64,000 bases of DNA, from contig NC_087070.1 in the NCBI RefSeq assembly GCF_963678635.1, positions 37,327,109 through 37,391,108 of the forward strand. The letters run 5' to 3'. Positions 34,823 through 47,161 of the stretch are shown here, in pieces (positions within the stretch are counted from its first letter, which is position 1; each line of letters opens with the position of its first letter). The notes under the pieces were generated by a model, which saw nothing but the letters and a program-made list of their open reading frames with translations, was not told the origin of the DNA and made no database searches. The DNA comes from Symsagittifera roscoffensis. Taxonomy: Eukaryota > Xenacoelomorpha > Acoela > Convolutidae. The position numbers were made by a program, and so were the translations under genes.

Positions 34823-36250
34823 TCAAAAACAAAGTTGTTTTTGAAATTCAATTTTCTTTAATATTTTAGATTGTGGAATGAATGTCTTGTAATTTTTACG
34901 TGGTTGGTTTCTAAGTCGTGATGATTCTCTATGTTGTGATTTTTCTACTTGTTCTTGTGGTAAAATTTTTTCTATCATTTTCCAGTTTTTTCTTTTTTTA
35001 AGGTATTTTTGTGTCTGGCGTTTTTTGATTGTTTTTAGCTTTGATTTGTGTTTGATTTTGATTTTCTTGATGAACATGGTGTTGGTCATCAATTTCTTTT
35101 TCTGTATGTGGACGATTTTGAAAAACTTTTAAACCTGTGAAAGAATATAATTGAGTTAATTCGCGTAGTTCGTATTCTTTTGGGTAGTAGGGCAATAGAT
35201 TGTTACGATGTTGAACAATTTCTTTTTTAGTTGAATCTGTAAGTTTATACGTTACGTCAGTGGGTTTCGCAATTATTTGTTATAGTCCTTTGCGAAGGGG
35301 TTGTATTTTTTTAGAGATTCCTTTCTGCGTATTAAAGTTAGGTATTAAGACAAATGTTCCATTTTTTAAATCTGTGGCTGGTGTAAAGCGTGAATTAATT
35401 TGATCTTTAATGTTTTGCCTTTGTAATAATTTTTTTGTTATTTTTTGGTAAATTTCATTGTGTTTTTTATCTCTATGTAAAATCCATTAGGTGTGTGTGC
35501 AGGAGGCTAATTTAGGAATTTGTGGGTGATGAAAATGATCTTCATCATGTGTGTGTAAAGGTAGGTTATAACAAATTGAGTCTTTAATTGGTTGGCAATA
35601 ACCTTGTGCATTTTTATGGGAATTTGCTGTAAACATAAATGGTTTACGTGGCTTTTGATTAAAAACCATTTCGTATGGTGACATTCCTAAAGTTGTCGTG
35701 ATTTGTGAATTATATGCTAAGGGAAATATTTTTACATCTGCTGACCATTCTGTGTATTTTGTATCATTTCAATTTATGATACATCGGAGATATTCTTGTA
35801 GTGAACGGTTCATACCTTCGACTAAACCGTTTGTCCAAGGTGCATGAGATTTACGTGGTTTATGTTTGATGTTATATAAGTGGCATAGTGTGATGATTTC
35901 ATTATTTATGAATTCTGTACCGTTGTCTGTGACTAAGATTTCGGGTAATCCAAATTTAGCTATTCAATGTTCATAAAGCGTCGTGTAGGCATAATAAGCG
36001 TTACAATGTGGTACTGGGTTGAGTGCTACATAATGTGTAATTGCGTCAACAATTACCATAATGTAGGAGTTTCCTTCGGAGGATGGTGAAATTGGTCCTT
36101 TTGTATCGAATAAAATGCGATGGTTAAAATAAAACCTTTGTCCTTTAAAATCTTGTTTTTGTGCTATTTGTTTTTGATTTGGGTAAGGTTTGTTTATTTG
36201 ACATACTATACATTCATTGCATAACACTCTTATCCAAGTTGGTGCATTTG
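34823..36250 (-). pseudogene. integrase region of the giant element
   Basis: Zinc-finger end L-C-N-E-C-I-V-C-Q near 36220. The catalytic core has L-F-D-T-K-G-P-I-S, Y-I-M-V-I-V-D-A-I-T-H-Y, T-D-N-G-T-E-F-I-N and later N-G-L-V-E-G-M-N-R-S-L, which supplies the D, D and E of the DDE set. After S-P-Y-E-M-V-F-N-Q-K comes a basic tail that ends near 34823. Typical Ty3/Gypsy integrase order. Broken in places. Confidence 0.75.
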
Positions 36251-36467
36251 GGAAATGAAAATTTTGTGTAAAATTTGAATATGTTTTCTCTGATCTGGAG
36301 TGTCCTTTAGTATTTTGTGTATGTGAGATGTTAAAAGCTATTAATATCCTACTTAAAGGAAGACCGGGAACTTTAGAATCATTTAATTGATATTCTAAAA
36401 GGTCTGTATTTTCATTAATTGCTGTATTATTAAATTTTCGGAAATATCAGAGGAGTGTTTTATTTCC

Positions 36468-38784
36468 TTAAATTGTGGTATCTGCTTTTACGGGCTTAGT
36501 TTTGTATTTGTGCCATGATTTTAGTTGTCTAATTACTGGGTCAAGATTTTGATATTGTTTCAAGGTATTAATTGTAATTTTATCTGTTGGGGGGAGAAAA
36601 ATCTTTTCAATTTCTAGTTTTGATAGAAGAATTGTGTCAAGTGGGTCATGGAGGTCAAAAACTTGATTTATTGTGTATTTTGAATCATTTGTTTGTGGTC
36701 CTGATAAATTTATTTTATCGGTTAAATTTTTTTTTTCAATTAATGGAAACAGATCTTTTTTATGCGAGTGGTGTTTTATTCTTTTTTGTTGAGTGTTATT
36801 TTTTATCCATTGTGAGAATGGAATTGGTTTAAAAGTGGATGTGCCTAGTAAATCAACTTCGTAAAGATTATCTGGGCAATCTAAGTAGAGTGGGAAATGT
36901 TGTAGATTATTTATCTGTGATTGATCAATGTCAGTTTTTACTTCATATTTGCATTCTAGTCGGGGTGATGTTTCATCTTTTGCGAGATAAACTTTAATGT
37001 TTTGTGGTATTTCAACTATAGTTTTTCTTGTGATTACTTCAGGTGGCGTATTTTGACTTAAAGTATCTGGTAAAGCAAGGTTTTTTCCTGCTGTCGAAAC
37101 TATATGTAAGTTTGGAAATTTCATTAGAATTAGTTGAAATCTATAAACCCTATGATTTGGATTTGATTTTTGTGTAAAGAGAAATATAATTGGTTTGTGA
37201 TCTGTGAATAGAACTGTTGGGTGTTTTGATCCAAGTATCAGAAATTCATATTCTGTAAGTGTATAAATTAAAGCTGTACATTCTCTCATTAGAGTTGAGA
37301 GTCGTAGCTCTGTTTGAGTGAATAATCGTGAATTTTCTGATATAAGATTTATTTTATTTGTTCCACTATGTGACTGTAGCAATGCTGCGCCGATGCCAAA
37401 ATTTGAAGCATCGCACATTGCATAGAATGGTTGATTTGGTTCTGGGATTGTGTTTGAAATTTGTTCTGTTGAAAGCTTTTTAATTTCTTCAAATCGTGTT
37501 TGATGTTCAGTGGTACATTCAAAATTATTTTGTTGTCTGAGGATGTTATAGAAGGGTCTTAAGTATAAATGCCTTTTGTAAATATATTTACCTAAGAAAT
37601 TTAACATTCCAAGGAATTCTTGGATTTTCTTTTTATTTGTAGGTGACTGAAGTTTTTGAATTGCATCAATGCGTGATTTTAATTGAGTGATAGTTTCTCG
37701 TTCTATATTATGTCCTAAAAACTTAACGCGTGTTAAAAAGAAGTGTGATTTATCGGGGACTGCCTTCAGATTTTCGTTCTGAAGTATTTTATGATACTGT
37801 TCTAAAACTGTAAACTTTTCTTCTTTAGTTTGTGATTGCATAAAAACATCATCTAACTATGTGATTGCATTTTTCTTGAGTATTAGTGGTCTAAAAATTT
37901 TACTCATAAAAGCTGAAAAAGCTGCCGTTCCTATGGATATTCCATAGAATAAGCGATTAAATTCATATTGTTGATTTTCAATAACAAATTGTGTTAAACG
38001 TCGTGATTGATCATCTAGTGGCATATAAGCACTATTCATATCTGCGGCTGTGAAAAATTTACCATTTATCTTTTTGTTAAGATAACTTGTATGGGTTCAA
38101 TAGGCCAATTGCATTTTGATTCGTCAATTAGTGAATTGAGGTATCTAGCGTCTAAAACTATTTTTAGTGATTCACGTTTTGCTAGAATGATAACAGGGTT
38201 GATAAAAGTGTTACCTTTTGGTTGTTCTTCCTTATTTACTGGTGAGATAATTTGGTATTGTTCTAAAATGTCAAGTAATCTGTTTACCTTGTCATGTAAG
38301 TGAATCGGTACTTTACTTGCTCTTTGTTTTTTGAAAACTTCGTCAGGTTTTAACGGGAGTGATGAACTAATGTCAGGCAGTGATGAAATAATTTTTCCGA
38401 CGTCAAGTTTTGATGTTGCATAAACTGTTGAATATTTTAAGAGTTGTTTTGATAATTTATCAAATTCAATTTGTGTAATTTGTGAATGTTCAAAATTAAA
38501 CATTGTTAAAAATTTTGTTGCTCTTTTGTGTAATTTGTTATATTGAAAGTTGGTTTAAAATATGGTGTTTTTGTGAAGTAATCTGTGTTTCTTTTTTCAT
38601 TACTTATTATATTATTTATGGATAATTCTTCGTCAAGAAGTGTTGATTGGCAAATATCTAATAATTGGAGTATAATATTAACGCGGTAGGCTACTTCATT
38701 TATAGGTGAAATTGTAGCATTTGTTTCACAATATCCTAAAAATCCTAAGGGTAGTGTTACTTGATATGGTGTATTATTATACAC
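36468..38784 (-). pseudogene. RT and RNase H of the giant element
   Basis: RT fingers/palm (I-I-S-P-V-N-K, N-P-V-I-I-L-A-K-R, I-V-L-D-A-R-Y-L-N), L-F-Y-G-I-S and the L-D-D motif near 37855. Then comes the thumb (V-K-F-L-G-H-N-I, F-L-G-M-L-N-F-L-G-K-Y-I). RNase H has M-C-D-A-S-N-F-G-I-G-A-A-L-L-Q, a glutamate helix (L-M-R-E-C-T-A-L-I-Y) and F-T-D-H-K-P-I. The I-V-S-T-A-G-K-N-L-A-L-P-D-T-L-S linker follows. Its sequence is far from the RTs of fossils 1-3, so it is a separate lineage. Confidence 0.85.
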
Positions 38785-39159
38785 GTGTAATGAAATGATG
38801 TCGGACTTCGTATTTTTTCGAATAATTTATGGATGAGATCGTAACTTTGAAAAATTTAAGGATAAGTTTAAATTCTAAGTCTGACATGAAAAGTTGTTGT
38901 TTATTTTTTTATACTGGTGAACTTGTTTTATTGAGAAACTTTATATATTTCCTGATAGTGGTTTCAGGTGTTTCCGTTCTTGATTGTAAATAGGATAAAA
39001 TTTTCAAAACAAAAGTGGTTGTTTCTCTAATCTTTGGAAGAATGTTAGGGCTGTATTTTTTTTGTGTATTTATCTTTGATATGGATCTTACTATTTAAGA
39101 TGTTGATTGTTGGTATATATTAAGATACAATTGGTATGCCAATGATATTGTGTTTAATA

Positions 39160-39522
39160 TCAGTAATATGAAATATTTGTATAAATGGTTTTGATCAAAG
39201 TTTTGTTTTGTTCCATTGTTTTTGTGAGAAGAAGGAATAATTGGATTTTTCCATAATTTACTAATGTTGATCCTTGTGCTGTTACTAATTTACTAGAGGT
39301 TTCGAGAGGTGTTAAGTTTGGATGCAATGTTTTGATTTCATTCCATAAGGGAATATTAATTATATTTGATTCTGCGCCTGAGTCAATTAAAAAATCAATT
39401 TCAAGATCTGGTGGTTGAAATTCTTTGTTTCTTGGGCTCTCTAAGAGAAATGGAATTGTCCAAGTTTTTCTCTTGGTTGTTCTTTTTGTATATTTTGATA
39501 AATATGTTTTGTGTTTGAGCAT
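39160..39522 (-). pseudogene. aspartic protease of the giant element
   Basis: Retropepsin-like: F-L-I-D-S-G-A-E-S-N-I-I-N-I with the D-S-G active-site triad, then V-T-A-Q-G-S and a strand-rich end. It lies between the basic nucleocapsid-like part and RT. Confidence 0.75.
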
Positions 39523-39767
39523 TGTGTTTCATCTTTTTATCGTGTTAAATACTGTGTTAATTCCGCTTACTTCTTGTGTAGTTTGTGTATTATTAATGGG
39601 TCCAATATAGTAATTGAGGAGCAGTTCCAATTGATTTTCATATATGTGTGAAGTGAAAAGTTGTTCATATATGATAGGTTCATAGTTGTTTTTGACTGTT
39701 ATCATATTTACAGTGATGGTTTTATCTGTATCACTTTCAGTATCTGATGATTCACAATTTGTATGAT

Positions 39768-42700
39768 TTAGTTATAATTCGTTACTTCTTGTGTCATTAA
39801 TACCTGGGGGTCTGAAGTTGTTTCTTCTTTAGTTTGCACTTGATTAATGTGTCTTTGATGTTTTGGTGTGCTACTTCTGTATCGATGTTTAGAATGGGGA
39901 TTGCGGTTATTATTCCTCTGTGGTGACTGGGAATAATTTCTGTATCGATTATTGTAACTTGAGTTTCGATTTTGTGAATTATTTTGTGATCTGTTTTGAT
40001 AATTATCATTTGATCTGTAATAATTTGATCTATTATATGAATTATTCCTTAATCTGTTGTTTGGATAATTCTGATTTCGATTGTTTGAATAACTTCTATT
40101 TCTATTATGTGAATAGTTTCTATTTCTGTTGTATGATGAGTTTCGTGATTGATTATTGGAATAGTGTCTATTCCTTGGGTTTGAATGGTAACCGGATCCA
40201 AAAACAAATTCTGTTGTGTTTGAATTCGATCGTGAAAAGTTATTTTGGTTATTTTGGCTATTCGATTGGTTATATCTATTTTGTGAGAAATTTCGTGTAT
40301 TTCCTCGTTCGGGTGATCTACCTGTATAACTTGAGTTATATGGTGATTGATTTCTTGTGTAATTTGAGTTGCTTGGAAGTGGTTTTCCTGAACTGCTATT
40401 ACTATATAAATTTTTGTTTGGTAGATTTTGGTCTTTTTTCATGTATTGATAGAATGATTTATTTGGTTCTTTGTACTTTTGAGGTTTATTCTGATTGTCT
40501 TGTTGTTTTTATCTACATTCGGAAATACTCTGTCCGTATCGTCGGCAATAATTACACCATTTTTTGGAAGATGGTTTGCCTTTAAAGTTTGGATGTTTTT
40601 CGTAGATATTTAGTATATCAGTGATTTTTTCAATAAGGTATGTGTCTGGTTCTTGTATGTTATTTATATGTGTAGTATTTGTTTCAATCCGATTAACATA
40701 TTGTAGTTTTAGATTTTCTGTTTCTTCGAGTTTTATTGTGATTTCTGCTTGTTCTAGTTTATCTACTAATTTTCGAAAATCTAAATCTGGTTCTCGAATT
40801 GAGGAAGGATGAGATGCTCTCTTTTTAAAGCTATTTTCCTTAATTGAGTTGTTAAGGTCATCATTAAAATTTCTGTCATTTTTGTGTTTTTGTAGTCATG
40901 TGTATTAAGTGAATATGCTTTTCGAACTGGTGTTTTGATTCGTACTGCTAACTGTTTGATAGTTTCATTTGGTAATCTGCGTATTTCGTTGCATAAAACT
41001 ATTTGATGTTGTTTGTTTCTTTCAGAATCAAACATTTTTGAGAATTCGTGTGTGAATCTTTTCCAGTCTGATTTTATTTCTATGGGTAATACTGAAAACC
41101 ATTTTTGAGCTGCGCCATCTAGTGTTGTTTGTAATAACGCTGTGCGTCTATGTATCCCATTTTGATGTAGTGGCGTATTAATTGGTTCGGGTCCTAAATT
41201 TAAAATTAAATTAGCTGTTACTGCATTTAAATAATCTTCTACAGAATATTCAGGGTCTGTTCCTGTGAATACCATTAATGGTTTATTCGATGTTATTGAT
41301 GATCCACCCATGAGGTATGGATTCATAGTCATCTGTAGTGATTTGCGGCATTCGGCATTTGTGAAAAATTTAAAAGTTGATTTATGTGATTTCACGTTGC
41401 TGAAGGTAATATGGAAGCAGTTTTTCATTTTGCATTTGGGTTGATAAGAATGCATTAACAATGGGTTTTGTGGTTGTATTGGTTGAAAAGATTGTGTGTT
41501 AAATGGGTTTTGTATATGCATGTGTGGATTTTGTTTATCTGTTGGATTTTGTGGGTAAATTTTCATATTTTGAGATGGTTGAGATTGTCGCGGTCTTTGT
41601 GTGCGATATTCTTTAGTATATGGTGCAAAAATATCTGGTTGATGATAATCATCGTCATCAGATGATAAATAGTTTGTGTTATATGATGTATGTTGTTTAT
41701 TTTAATTCTGTTGAAAAAATAGGTAATTTTCACTATAATCCCGTGTAGGTTGTGGATTATCTGGAAAATTTACTGAATTGGTCGATGTTTTTGAGAGATT
41801 CCAATAATGGGAACATACGTGATTTAAATTTTGTGTAGTTTTTCGGGAAGGTCGATTTATTTTTGGTTGGTGAGCATAATTAAAATTGTGTTCTGCAAAA
41901 ATGTTTCTTGTGAACGGTTTTCGTGTTTTTGACGGTATTTTCATTGGTCTGTACGTTTGATAGTCCATATGTGAATATTTTGGAGCAACCGAAGATTTAA
42001 CGGTTGATTGTAAAGTTACCTGTGTTAGTGATGTATTTGTATTTCTTGGTATTGTCAGACTGGGGTGTATTGGTGAAATACTTTGTTGTGTAGTTGTTGC
42101 TGTTGTTTGGACAATTTCTTCATTTATGAAGTGTGATGGTGTTTGAATATCTTGTTGTGTAAGTTTTCTGGTTCCATTGAGATTTTCATTATGTATGACT
42201 GTTGAGTTTAAGCTGTTATTTCGTGTATCAGGTAAAAATGTATTATAATTTAGTGGTGTTGCGTCAATGGTTAATGGTATTACTTTTACATAATCTCTGT
42301 GGAAAGATATTGTACTTATTGCTTGACTCGAGATATCTTGTGGAATATTCATAAATGCTGGATGAGACCAGTCAGGGTCCCAAACGTAATCTCATTGTTC
42401 TGAAAGGACAGTGTCGTCATTGGTATTTTGAGGTCTGAAATTTTTTCTTGCTTGTGAAATTAAATCTAAATTGTAGGTGAAATAATCTATTATAAACCAT
42501 GCTAAAATCTTTTGTAAATCATGTCTAGTGTTTTGTGAAACATCTTCTTTAGTAAAATTTCCACGGATTATATGTTAAAATGTTGAAAATACTGTGATTT
42601 TATTTCGTACTTTTCTATGTTTGGATGTTTCGGTTGATGATATACTTTGAACTTCTGTTTTTTCTATTAAAGATATAAAACTATATATTATTGCAAAAAC

Positions 42701-43084
42701 TTCGTTAGTGAATGGAGTTTGCTCTTTGTGAATTATGATATTGTATGCTTTTGATATATTCTATGAATACTTTTGAAAATTCTAATTCAATATTGTCTGT
42801 TTGAATTACATATTTACGATGGGCTGTATTTAATGTGCTGAATTCTATGGTGTAGATTCCGTATTGTTGTGTTAAATTACTTATGTCTTTCAAATAATGT
42901 TCAATAATTTGTCTTTTGATTTTTACATCCGGGAATTCTGCTTTGCATGGACTGATTCCTGGTTCAAAAAATTTACGAGTAAGTTCTTACAAAATCGTGT
43001 TTGTCCTCTATATTGGAGTGAATCTATAAGAAAGGGAAAAACTGCTTCTTCATCTGGACTTTCGTCACTTTGAGTGTGGCTCAT
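39768..43084 (-). pseudogene. gag region of the giant element
   Basis: Starts at an acidic M-S-H-T-Q-S-D-E-S-P near 43084. After about 1.5 kb of poorly conserved, Thr/Asn-rich sequence comes a capsid-like domain (41566-40781) with M-V-F-T-G-T-D-P-E-Y-S-V-E-D-Y-L, A-A-Q-K-W-F and F-S-K-M-F-D, the standard Ty3/Gypsy retrotransposon gag signature. A short Cys-containing stretch near 40560-40510 stands where a zinc knuckle is expected. It is followed by a very basic Asn/Ser/Arg/Tyr-rich tail (40442-39768), probably RNA-binding. Broken in several places. Confidence 0.75.
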
Positions 43085-44748
43085 TTTTTCGTTTGATGAC
43101 TGTTAATATATAACTATCAATGTGTCTAATTGGTTGATTCCAATTATACAGGTGTACTGGTTTGTGTTTATATTGCTTTTTTATTCTTCTTTTTCCTCTT
43201 TTTGATGAATTTGAAGTTGTTTCTGAGTCGGAAAAAAATAATTGATCATGAATGGCGCAATTTTTATCTATTGATTTTTTTAATTTGTATAGTTCGTCTT
43301 AACTGTTGGCTTCTGAATCAAAAAATGCGTGTCTTTTTTTTGAAAATCTTTTTCGTGTGATTTGTCTTTGTTTATTTACAATTTTTCTTTTTATTGATTG
43401 TCGTTATGTTCGAATGTATCCAACTGTTTGTGTATGTGGAGTGATTACAAGATCGTATATTTGGTTATCTATTTCACAATTGTGTAGGACAATTGTTTGT
43501 TTATTTCCTAAATTTTTGAATGACAAAAGGTTTACAATGAGGGATGCAAGAAGTTGTTAGTTATTTTTATTTTCCTAGACTGTTAGTCCTTACGATTTTT
43601 TTGTTTAGCTTAACCTGGGTCTTTTTATTCAGGGTTGGAGAGAAAAGTATATCGATTCCGGAGAATGATTTTCTACTTTCTCGTGGCTAGTCTAAGTTAA
43701 GGTGTTAACTTACTTAATCTTACTTAGGGGTAGTGATTGTGTTCAAGGGTTGGAGAATAGTAAATCGATCCACAAGGTTCAGGTATAATTAGAACGCAAG
43801 TAGTTCGTTAGATACTATTGTAAACTTACTAAGTCTAAGATCTATCCTGGGTCTGGTAAGAGTAGGATTCAAGTGAAGGATAAATAACCGAAGTTCTTCA
43901 CTGTTTAGCTTAGTTTGAATGCTTAGTTTTATTCAAAAATTTCTATTAACCCTGGGTTTTTTTAAAAGGTTGGATAGTGAATCATCGTTTGAGGACGTTA
44001 GACACTTGCTAAGTGGGTGGCGGAGAACAAAATTGTTCTTTCTGATCCAAGGATAGGCCTTGGTGATCAGATTTTAAATTTAGTGAGATAGAAAATTTAT
44101 AAAGATCCAAGGATAAGCATTGATGGTCTGATTTTTAAGTTAACTGAGTTTAAATTTAAAATGGTTTAATTTTAATTGATAAAAGATTTAGTTTTTTAAT
44201 GATGTTAGTGAGATTATGATTGCTGTTATGTTTAGGTGATGAAGCTGGAACAACAAAATGGTTTATTATTGCTAACTATTTATTCTCATGCTACTAATTT
44301 TTATTTTTATTTTTAATAAGTATTTTTCAAATATGTTTTATATAATACTGCAGAAATTAGGAAAACGATCTGAGATCTTTTTATCAATCGTTATTGTATA
44401 TTTATAATTTTGCTTAGCGCCTGAAATAATCTTGAAGATTTACTTCAAAAATTTTTGTTTGCAAATGAAAATCTAAATTCATTGCTAATAAGATTCTAAA
44501 TATAAAAGTTTGTGTTGGCTTTTGCCGTACAACCATAAAACTAAATGGTAATTTTCTACGTCCGAGGTCTTCTTGCAATACCGGGTAGTTCTAGTATTGT
44601 TCGGAATATGGGCTCTGATCTATTGAGTCGTAGAGACATATCAATTAAGTTATTATCATGTAACATTTTGAAAATGTTTTGTCTAATTTCTAATCTATAT
44701 TTGGTTAATTCTAAGCTATTAAGGTCTCATTCGAGACTTATGGTCGCA
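43085..44748 (-). other. long leader of the giant element with short internal repeats
   Basis: 1.7 kb between primer site and gag start, with no coding signal on the minus strand. Plus-strand imperfect repeats: GGTTGGAGAGAAAAGTATAT / GGTTGGAGAATAGTAAATCG / GGTTGGATAGTGAATCATCG near 43634, 43748 and 43969, and a GATCCAAGGATA(G/A)GC(C/A)TTG pair near 44040-44130. Plausibly packaging or untranslated-leader structure (inference). Confidence 0.5.
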
Positions 44749-44751
44749 CCA
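44734..44751 (-). promoter_or_regulatory. primer-binding site of the giant element
   Basis: The minus strand reads TGGTGCGACCATAAGTCT two bases after the LTR end ...ATCTCA. TGG pairs with a tRNA CCA end, and the following CGAAT resembles a T-loop. The tRNA identity is unknown, but it is clearly different from the primer site of fossils 1-3. The diverged LTR at 9955-10287 keeps the same site. Confidence 0.65.
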
Positions 44752-44753
44752 GA

Positions 44754-45163
44754 TGAGATAAGACCAAGGTGATTTACTCATAGAGTAATTTCGGATAGGG
44801 TACACCGTCTGCTCGTCACGCTATCTTATTTTCGGCCGGATAGATTCGTGCAACTTCTTAGTCTAATACCGATCCTAATCTTACTCTTATATCTACTAGT
44901 CTCAGGGTGTTTAACTAGTCTCTGCTAGGCTCAATAGATCTAGAGTATACTGGTTTATTGCAACTGCTGAAGTTCTCTTGGAGAGGCAACTAATTTCTAA
45001 ATTAAATTCAAATCTCTCTGGTGCTGAAATTACAAGTAATTTCAGCACTTACAAATAAGTGGGTTGTTAGTTAGATGGATTATGATTGGTTAATATTAAA
45101 TATTTTACAGTGGTAAAATATCTAATTTATCCAATAATAAAATGTAGTTTAGATCAGGTTCCA
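44754..45163 (-). repeat. 5' LTR of the giant element
   Basis: 410 bp, TGGAAC ... CTCA on the minus strand. About 12 differences from 23856-24265, five of them in the first 25 plus-strand bases (next to the primer site). Confidence 0.9.
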
Positions 45164-46500
45164 CTTTTTCTTAACTATCCATTTTTCGAGTTATGATAGT
45201 AATGAAAGCCATGAGAATCATGATCAATACAATATCGTTTATAATGATCATTTAAAAACAATTGAAGTCATAATCTAAAAATCTTAATCAAAATAACCGT
45301 TTCTATTAGCATAATGGTAAACAAATATTTTATGATCATGTTTTTGCTTTTCAGAATAATTATTATTCATATAAGCAGAATATTAAAAAAATTTAAAAAA
45401 TTCTTGCATTCAGAAAAAAAATTATGAAACGTTTAAATAATTTCAAAAATGTTTACAGGCTTTTTTCACTCGTTTTTACAGTTAAAATTTTAGGGGGCTA
45501 GGATAGACTAGGGCTCGACATACTTTCACTCAAAAAATCCATCAATTGTTTTTTTTGTGATATATTTTGTCCTATTTTTGTAGGGGGAGCTTCGGAGCCG
45601 AACACTACTCAGTTTGAGAGCGAGTTGCGTTGAGAAAAAGTCGAATTAGTCTTCTAAAAGAGATTTTGAACTTTTGCCCGAGTTTTTGTCAATCTGATGA
45701 AGTTTTCAATTTTTGAGGTAAAGTCCTACGTTTGAATTGTCAAAAAATTGTTCAAAAAGTTGAAAAAAATATATATATACTGAGTCAATTTGCGACAATA
45801 CATAATCAATACGGGCTTCCTTGTGACCCTTGCGCCCAGAAACAAATATAAACTGCGATACTAAGCGACCAGAAAGTCGGTACGAGCACCTCGAAAGAAG
45901 ATGATCATTTAGATTTGTTGAGATTATCTGTAGAGCATCGAGTTAATCAGAAGTAAGATTGTATTTTAGGCTTTAACATAATATATTGTGTCATAGCTTG
46001 ACCAGAACTAGCATAACAATCACTGAAGTGGAATAAATCCTAACGAAAACTAATTTTATGTAAAATGATTGCCACTCAATTTAGCGTGGAGTTTGCTTAC
46101 GTTTGCTATTTGAACATTTAACTTACAATTAAAAAATTGTAGCTTTCTGTAAGATCACTATATTCCAGCCAAAAAAACTATAAAATCAAAAACGAATCGA
46201 AACCAAATTTCATGTCCTATGCTACTTTTTTGAGGAATTTATTGATGCTGCTTTGCGCGATAATTTAATGCAAATTTGCGTGATTTATTGATAAGAAAAT
46301 TACGCGATTTATTGATGCGACTTTGCAAGATTAAATGTTGCATTGTTTTTGAAATTAACCTCGGAAATAACAAAACGACTTCAGCACTGATTCTTTTTTG
46401 ATATTTCTAAAAATTTTCCCATCGAACGTAGCTTTCTCGTTCATCTGAAATTCTACTTTTTCTGCACTTTTGTAGCGACTGCATTCTATGCCCGCATAAT
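45164..46500. other. AT-rich DNA, nothing recognised
   Basis: No open frame, terminal repeat or RNA gene could be supported. Confidence 0.45.
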
Positions 46501-46529
46501 TTTACCTGTGTGTGAAGCTGTACTGGTAG

Positions 46530-46543
46530 CCCCCCCCCCCCCC
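46530..46543. repeat. homopolymer run of 14 C
   Basis: A single C run followed by CACACACTCAC. Length is likely to vary between reads or individuals. Confidence 0.8.
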
Positions 46544-46674
46544 ACACACTCACTTGCGATTTTTCGTGTTTCTGGCTCCACTCTTTAATTGTCATGAAAG
46601 TTGGCAATTGGCTGCATTAACGCAATTACAAACGCATTTCGTCCTCCCCTGCAACTTCGTATTATCGATGCTTA

Positions 46675-46868
46675 AGGGCTTAAGAGTGGTGGTGGCGTGC
46701 TTATGGGGGATAACCGCCCCTCCTCCCTCAATTTTGGTTGCTGAATTTGCCCACGTTTACGTCATCCATTTCTGGCTGACCAGCCTCAGAATTTTTCTAA
46801 AGGCGCCTTCTTTGGCGCCAATATAACTTAATTTAAGGGGAAGCTCGCGCCGAAAAACGCAATTCTTC
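46675..46868 (+). repeat. hAT-like MITE fragment (GGCGCC family)
   Basis: Contains AAGGCGCCTTCTTTGGCGCC, AATATAACTTAATTT, GGGGAAGCTCG and AAAAACGCAATTCTTC, in the order of the copy at 58026-58433. Both ends are missing. Confidence 0.6.
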
Positions 46869-46910
46869 ACAGAAAATTTTAGTATGTTGAATGTAAAATA
46901 AGCAGTGTTG

Positions 46911-47000
46911 AGATAGGGACCAGTTTTAAATTTATGTAAGTGCTATCAATTGTTCGAGATAGGAACCAGTTTGAGTTTATGTAAGTGCTATCAACTTGTT
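46911..47000. repeat. two direct ~45-bp repeats just before fossil 3
   Basis: GAGATAGG(G/A)ACCAGTTT and TTTATGTAAGTGCTATCAA recur with a ~46-bp period, ending six bases before the 5' LTR of fossil 3. They are absent next to the 3' LTR, so they belong to the flank or to an older insertion and not to the LTR. Confidence 0.7.
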
Positions 47001-47005
47001 CTTTC

Positions 47006-47161
47006 TGTCTGGGAACCTGTTGTCGTGACCTTGCGATCTCTAATGTCCGATGGGATCTGAAATAAAAGAGTGCAGTAAGATTTCGATTTGATACCTAACA
47101 GTTTGTCTACAATATAAATTATCAACAACCTTTTTGATCTTATACAGTTATGACTTTAACA
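47006..47161 (+). repeat. 5' LTR of fossil 3
   Basis: TGTCTGGGAACC ... GACTTTAACA. Contains GAAATAAAAG, a possible polyadenylation signal. The last base (A, 47161) is also the first base of the gag start codon. Confidence 0.9.

Larger units (their letters stand above)
23856..45163 (-). mobile_element. giant (21.3 kb) envelope-bearing LTR retroelement, Ty3/Gypsy-type, fossil
   Basis: Bounded by two direct 410-bp LTRs (23856-24265 and 44754-45163) with about 12 differences by eye (about 97% identical), so insertion is fairly recent. Minus-strand order: 5' LTR, primer site, 1.7 kb leader, gag (from about 43084), protease, RT, RNase H, integrase (to about 34.8 kb), membrane/coiled-coil segment, a 5 x 602 bp tandem array, an envelope-like region (about 30.3-27.8 kb), further accessory coding stretches (27.7-25.9 kb) and a 1.6 kb tail. 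The coding part is broken in many places, well over ten. The length is about three times that of an ordinary Ty3/Gypsy element. No clean target duplication: both outer flanks are T-rich. Confidence 0.9.

Noticed and set aside
23856-45163. Polinton/Maverick as the explanation for a 21 kb envelope-bearing element
   Set aside because: It has LTRs, RT, RNase H and a Ty3/Gypsy gag; no DNA polymerase B, packaging ATPase or long inverted repeats.
23851-45169. T-run flanks as a target duplication of the giant element
   Set aside because: Both outer flanks are T-rich, but they only agree if an extra C shared by both LTR ends is counted; too weak to claim.
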